Below are positions 9,567 through 13,105 of a stretch of 13,105 nt of DNA, piece after piece; the first letter of the stretch is position 1, and each line of letters opens with the position of its first letter. Source of the DNA: Planctomycetaceae bacterium UBA6894 (lineage in GTDB: Bacteria > Planctomycetota > Planctomycetia > Gemmatales > Gemmataceae); assembly GCA_002451275.1 (NCBI GenBank), contig DKBS01000026.1, forward strand, positions 14,359 through 27,463. The letters run 5' to 3'. Below the pieces are notes generated by a model. That model worked only from the letters and a program-made list of their open reading frames with translations, ran no database searches and had not been told where the DNA came from. The position numbers and the translations under genes are program-made.

Positions 9567-10525
9567 GTTTTCACTCCATTGACCACGCTGCCCAGGGGTT
9601 TGCCCTGCAGGGCGGCGACCGCCAGATGTGCGGCGGACTGCCGCAGGCGTGTGACGGCGGCAACACTGGCGCTGGCGATGTGGGGGGCGAGGATCACATT
9701 GGGGCGGTTGAGGATGGGGTGGCCTGCAGGAATGGGTTCGGGGTTGAAGACATCGAGCGCGACGCCGGCGAGCTTGCCGGAATCGAGCGCGTGGACCAGC
9801 GCGGTGGGATCGGCCAGGTCACCCCGGGCGAGGTTGATCAGCAGCGCGCCATCCTTCATAGAGGCGAGGGATTGGCTGTTGATAAGGTTTTTGGTCTGGG
9901 GCAGCGAGGGACAGTGCAGGGTGACGCAATCGGACTGGGCCAGCAGGGTGGGCAGGTCGGCGCAGATGGCACCGGCCTCGGTGATGGAAGAGGCAGGGAC
10001 AACCGGGTCATGCACTAGGACCTTGCCCCCGAAGGCGATTAGCCGGCGGACGACGGCACGGCCGATGCGGCCGAAGCCGACCACGCCGACAGTCATGCGG
10101 CAGAGGGCCTGCAGGCCGGAGAGCGGGGTGGCCAGGCCCCAGGTGCCGGCGTGGACCTTGTTGGTATGGGTGACGACCTGGCGGGTGAGGGCGAGGATGA
10201 AGGCGAGGGTGTGGTCGGCCACCTCGTCGATGCAGTAATCGGGGATATTGCAGACGGGGATATTTTTGGCGCGGGCGGCATCGATATCGACATTGTCGAA
10301 GCCGATGCCGTAACGGACGATGGCGCGCGCCTTGTCCATGGCGGCGATGACCTGGGCGTTGACGGGGGCGAACTGGGTGATGACAGCATCTGCCCCGACA
10401 ACAGCTTTTTGCAGCGCCTCGACATCCTTGGTTTGAGCGGGCACCAGTGTGGCGCCGGCTTTCTGGAGAATGCCCTGCTCGATGTCGAGGTCGGGGAAAG
10501 TGTGGTCGGTCACCACGACGCGCAT
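9563..10525 (-). CDS. D-isomer-type 2-hydroxyacid dehydrogenase
   Basis: A cytosolic NAD(H)-dependent dehydrogenase of the family with D-lactate, glycerate and 3-phosphoglycerate dehydrogenases and CtBP. From ATG 10525 it has 320 residues. Extending upstream gives only a TTG at 10537. ATG is preferred because the protein then begins MRVVVTDH and GGA lies seven bases upstream. Numbering from the TTG: dinucleotide fold GVVGFGRIG (151-159) with Asp177 ending the next strand, which favours NAD; substrate-side motif IVRYGIGFDNVD (73-84); and the catalytic triad Arg238 (NLARGD), Glu267 (NPEP), His286 (LAPHIAS). The stretch IPDYCIDEVADHTLA (98-112) resembles the CtBP-like branch. It lacks the C-terminal ACT domain of long SerA. 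First gene of the leftward operon, overlapping the Ldh_2 gene by four bases. Exact substrate unknown. Confidence 0.93.
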   Translation of the reverse strand: MRVVVTDHTFPDLDIEQGILQKAGATLVPAQTKDVEALQKAVVGADAVITQFAPVNAQVIAAMDKARAIVRYGIGFDNVDIDAARAKNIPVCNIPDYCIDEVADHTLAFILALTRQVVTHTNKVHAGTWGLATPLSGLQALCRMTVGVVGFGRIGRAVVRRLIAFGGKVLVHDPVVPASSITEAGAICADLPTLLAQSDCVTLHCPSLPQTKNLINSQSLASMKDGALLINLARGDLADPTALVHALDSGKLAGVALDVFNPEPIPAGHPILNRPNVILAPHIASASVAAVTRLRQSAAHLAVAALQGKPLGSVVNGVKT

Positions 10526-10597
10526 GGGAATTTCCAAGGAGTGAAAATGGGCGTTTGGAACAAGAGGAGCCAGCAGGGAAAGTCAAACTAGATCCCT

Positions 10598-10625
10598 AGG
10601 CTAACCGGGCAGGCGGGCCGGTCAA
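10598..10625 (-). promoter_or_regulatory. Weak leftward promoter candidate for the operon
   Basis: Read on the minus strand, TTGACC (10625-10620) is followed after 16 bases by TAGCCT (10603-10598). The -35 is close to consensus, but the -10 matches at only three of six positions. It is the best leftward candidate I found upstream of the D-type dehydrogenase start, and would give a leader of about 65 bases. Tentative. Confidence 0.22.
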
Positions 10626-10645
10626 GCAAATTGGAGCCGCATGGT

Positions 10646-10671
10646 GCCATTACCCAAATGGGCCAAATGGC
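10646..10671. promoter_or_regulatory. Nested dyad / direct repeat, possible operator
   Basis: GCCATT (10646-10651) is complementary to AATGGC (10666-10671). Inside lies CCCA-AA-TGGG (10653-10662), and the octamer CCAAATGG occurs twice, nine bases apart (10654-10661 and 10663-10670). The cluster sits between the two divergent promoter candidates, the usual place for a regulator site. No regulator gene is in the window, and a site this short could arise by chance. Confidence 0.25.
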
Positions 10672-10721
10672 AGCGGTACTATCGAGAACCCGAGCCGAAA
10701 AAGTCGAAGTGAAATAGTGTT

Positions 10722-10749
10722 TTGCCAAAGTATCTACCCGGGTTATACT
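10722..10749 (+). promoter_or_regulatory. Sigma70-like promoter for the PSD1-type gene
   Basis: TTGCCA (10722-10727) and TATACT (10744-10749) are separated by 16 bases. Each matches consensus at four or five of six positions, in a locally AT-richer patch of otherwise GC-rich DNA. Transcription would start near 10756, leaving a leader of about 95 bases before ATG 10851. Confidence 0.5.
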
Positions 10750-10850
10750 TCTTGAAAAGATTCGGTTGGCCCCATTAGCCCGCCTTGGGCCGCCGTGTTG
10801 GCTGGTATTTACAGGTAGATTCCCGCCCCAGGATTCCAGCGGAGTTCCCG

Positions 10851-13105
10851 ATGGATCCCCGATGCAGGCCCGCGAGGCTGCTATTGTTGACCGCTCTGAT
10901 CCTATTGGAGGGTGCGGCGGGGTCTGTGCATGCCCAGTTACAAGTGAGCCCCGCAGCGGTGGTGCTGGATGGGCCGGAATCGACGCAGCAGTTGCTGGTG
11001 GGCCTGACGGCTGGCGCAGCGACCAAGGATGTGACCCGCAAGTCTTACTACAGCGTGGCCGATCCAGCGATCGCCCGGGTGGATGGTAACGGTTTGGTGG
11101 AACCGTTGGCCGAGGGGAGCACGCACATCTCCATTCGCCAAGGAAGCAACACAGGGAGCGTGACGCTGCGGGTGACCGGGTTGAGAAACCCCCAGCCGGT
11201 CTCCTTCGAGCAGCAGGTGATTCCGCTACTGACCAAGGCCGCCTGCAACTCAGGTGGCTGCCATGGCAAGGCGGAAGGCCAGAACGGCTTCAAGCTGAGC
11301 GTGTTCGGTTTTGACCCCGAAGCGGATCATGCCGCGTTGACGCGCGAGGGGCGCGGGCGGCGCGTGTTGGCCAGTTCGCCGGGTGACAGCCTGCTGGTGC
11401 AGAAGGCAGTGGCTCGGGTGCCGCACGGCGGCGGACGGAAAATCCAGGAGGGCTCTCTGCCCCATCGCCGGTTGATGCGCTGGATGGCGGAGGGGATGCG
11501 GGACGGCAACGGGGGGTTTGTGCCCGAGACGCGGATCGAAGTGGAACCGGAGCGGGTGGTTCTGGAACCAGGCTGGATGCAGCAGTTGCGGGTGACCGCG
11601 GTGGACGCGGAGGGGAAGCGCTACTGCGTGACGGCGGAGGCGGAATTCGAATCGAACGCGCCAAACATTGTGGGCGTGGACGGCAAGGGCGGGTTACAAG
11701 CCGGGCAGAACCCGGGTGAGGCCGCGATTCTGGTGCGCCATATGGGGAATGTGACCGTGTGCCGGGTGACGCTGCCCAGACCGGGGAACCGTTTCGCCAG
11801 ACCGCCTGAAAACAACTTGGTGGACCGGCATGTGTGGGACAAGCTGGCGCTTTTGGGCATTCCGCCGAGCGGGATGGTGGATGATTCGACCTTCCTGAGG
11901 CGGGTGTATCTCGACACCATCGGCACGCTGCCGACAGCCACGGAGGCCCGGGAGTTTTTGGCGGACAGCCGGGCGGACAAGCGGTCCCGGGTGATCGACC
12001 GTTTGCTGGAGCGCCCGGAATACGCTGATTTCTGGGCGATGAAGTGGAGTGACCTGCTGCGGGTGGACCGGGACGCGATCGGGCCGCAGGGGGCGGTGGC
12101 GATTACGCGGTGGTTGCGACGGCAGTTCAGGGACAATACGCCCTACGACCAGTTCGCGCGGCAGATCGTGGCGGCGCGGGGAAACAGCGCCGGCGAAACG
12201 CCGTCGGCGTTTTTCAAGGCGCTGGACAACCCGGAAGCGCTGGCCCGATCGGTGAGCCAGTTGTTTTTGGGAGTGCGGATCGAGTGCGCGCAGTGCCACC
12301 ACCATCCCTCGGAACGGTGGGGCCAGCCGGATTATTTCGGGCTGGCGGGGTTCTTCACGGGGGTGGGGCGCAAGCAGTTGCCCACCGGGTCGGTGAGCGT
12401 GGTGACCGAGACAGGCAAGGATCTGGAAAATCCACGGACCAAGAAGCCTGAGCCGACGCGGGCGCTGGGGGCGGTACCGGCGACATTCGGCGAGGAGCAG
12501 GACCGGCGCGATGTCTTCGCGGACTGGATGACCGAGACGGGGAACCCATATTTCGCCAAGGCGATCGCCAACCGTATGTGGGCCCATTATTTCGGACGGG
12601 GGCTGGTGGAACCGCTGGATGACCTGCGCGCGACCAACCCGGCCAGCAATGAACCGCTGCTGGAGGAATTGGCCGACCGTTTGAAGGGGGCGCGGTACGA
12701 TCTGAAGGTGTTCACCCGCCTGCTGCTGAACTCGAGGGCCTACCAACTGGCGGGGGCCACGGAGGGCAACCGCACGGACGAGCAGAATTTTTCGCACGCC
12801 CTGCCCAAGGCGATGGCGGCGGAGGTGCTGCTGGACGCCATCTGCCAGGTGACGGGAACCCCCGAGAAATACCCTGGGCTGCCAGAGGGCACGCGGGCGG
12901 TGCAACTGTGGGACAACCGGATGCCCTCGTATTTTTTACGGCTGTTCGGCCGGCCGGTACGGGCGAGTGTGTGCGAATGTGAGCGGGGCAACGAGCCGAG
13001 CATCGCGCAGGCGCTGCACCTGATGAACGCGCCGGAGATCAACGACAAGATCCGGGCCCGGGGCGGTGTGGCCAGAAGGCTGGCCGATGGCAAGGGCGGC
13101 GACGA
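10851..13105 (+). CDS. Exported PSD1-type protein: Big_2, heme motifs, DUF1549/DUF1553 (3' partial)
   Basis: A frame open from ATG 10851 to the window edge (751 residues visible, no stop). GGAG at 10841-10844 lies six bases before the ATG. A signal peptide (LLLLTALILLEGAAGSVHA, cut near residue 28) is followed by a Big_2 Ig-like domain (about 30-110). Next comes a cytochrome-like region with CNSGGCHGKAEGQNGFKLS (132-150; a CX4CH heme motif) and PHGGGRKI. A second Ig-like domain lies at about 228-310, then DUF1549 (about 325-515) with a CXXCH motif (ECAQCHHHP, C479-C482-H483). A DUF1553 region starts near 555 (DRRDVFADWM, NRMWAHYFGRGLVEP), ending in the family's QALHLMNAPEI. Perhaps 40-100 C-terminal residues are missing. 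Such proteins are abundant in Planctomycetota and Verrucomicrobiota, are predicted periplasmic or surface-bound, and often precede DUF1501 genes. Their biochemical function is not established. Confidence 0.92.
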   Translation, partial: MDPRCRPARLLLLTALILLEGAAGSVHAQLQVSPAAVVLDGPESTQQLLVGLTAGAATKDVTRKSYYSVADPAIARVDGNGLVEPLAEGSTHISIRQGSNTGSVTLRVTGLRNPQPVSFEQQVIPLLTKAACNSGGCHGKAEGQNGFKLSVFGFDPEADHAALTREGRGRRVLASSPGDSLLVQKAVARVPHGGGRKIQEGSLPHRRLMRWMAEGMRDGNGGFVPETRIEVEPERVVLEPGWMQQLRVTAVDAEGKRYCVTAEAEFESNAPNIVGVDGKGGLQAGQNPGEAAILVRHMGNVTVCRVTLPRPGNRFARPPENNLVDRHVWDKLALLGIPPSGMVDDSTFLRRVYLDTIGTLPTATEAREFLADSRADKRSRVIDRLLERPEYADFWAMKWSDLLRVDRDAIGPQGAVAITRWLRRQFRDNTPYDQFARQIVAARGNSAGETPSAFFKALDNPEALARSVSQLFLGVRIECAQCHHHPSERWGQPDYFGLAGFFTGVGRKQLPTGSVSVVTETGKDLENPRTKKPEPTRALGAVPATFGEEQDRRDVFADWMTETGNPYFAKAIANRMWAHYFGRGLVEPLDDLRATNPASNEPLLEELADRLKGARYDLKVFTRLLLNSRAYQLAGATEGNRTDEQNFSHALPKAMAAEVLLDAICQVTGTPEKYPGLPEGTRAVQLWDNRMPSYFLRLFGRPVRASVCECERGNEPSIAQALHLMNAPEINDKIRARGGVARRLADGKGGD

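Larger units (their letters stand above)
10526..10850. other. Divergent intergenic region (325 bases)
   Basis: This gap separates the leftward five-gene operon from the rightward PSD1-type gene. No convincing coding frame with a ribosome site is visible. It holds a good rightward promoter candidate, a weak leftward one, and a cluster of inverted and direct repeats (10646-10671), each listed separately. A short imperfect dyad, ACCGG (10604-10608) and CCGGT (10618-10622), also occurs but has no obvious role. Confidence 0.7.

Noticed and set aside
10526..10537. TTG start extending the D-type dehydrogenase by four residues
   Set aside because: ATG at 10525 gives the usual family N-terminus (MRVVVTDH) and has a GGA at suitable spacing.
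10558..10586. Minus-strand TTGACT (10586-10581) as a -35 box for the operon
   Set aside because: The hexamer 17 bases downstream (TTGTTC) has almost no resemblance to a -10 box.
11694..12905. 403-codon minus-strand frame opposite the right-edge gene
   Set aside because: The plus-strand frame carries signal peptide, heme motifs and DUF1549/DUF1553 signatures; the antisense product is Arg/Pro-rich noise.

Overview
The window is GC-rich, densely coded bacterial DNA. It most likely comes from the PVC superphylum (Planctomycetota or Verrucomicrobiota). The strongest lineage marker is the large exported gene at the right edge, which combines a bacterial Ig-like (Big_2) domain, c-type heme motifs and DUF1549/DUF1553 (PSD1) regions, a combination seen mainly in these phyla. 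Several exported proteins and an adenylosuccinate lyase close to the animal type fit this. I see no insertion sequence, phage gene, CRISPR array, tRNA or rRNA.

Left part (1-2761, + strand): the 3' part of purB (adenylosuccinate lyase), a 117-base gap, then a complete NADP-type isocitrate dehydrogenase gene (icd). icd ends at a textbook intrinsic terminator (2728-2761). These are housekeeping genes.

Middle (2764-10525, - strand): five genes reading leftward with gaps of at most 73 bases, probably one operon. In transcription order they are a D-isomer-type 2-hydroxyacid dehydrogenase, a malate/L-lactate-type (Ldh_2) dehydrogenase overlapping it by 4 bases, an exported protein with two tandem cyclase (PF04199-like) domains, an exported glycoside hydrolase resembling alpha-galactosidases, and an exported 550-residue protein of a family I cannot name. 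The layout suggests outside processing of a glycoside or lactone/amide-like substrate, with a 2-hydroxyacid oxidised, reduced or stereo-inverted inside the cell. The substrate is not evident. The operon runs convergently into the icd terminator region.

Right part (10526-13105): a 325-base divergent intergenic region with a good sigma70-like promoter pointing right, a weak candidate pointing left, and a repeat/dyad cluster between them. Then comes the PSD1-type gene, which is still open at the window edge.

The most interesting items are the tandem cyclase whose two halves have lost different metal ligands, and the translationally coupled pair of unrelated hydroxyacid dehydrogenases. That pair recalls the SlcC/ComC dehydrogenase couple that acts as a sulfolactate racemase.
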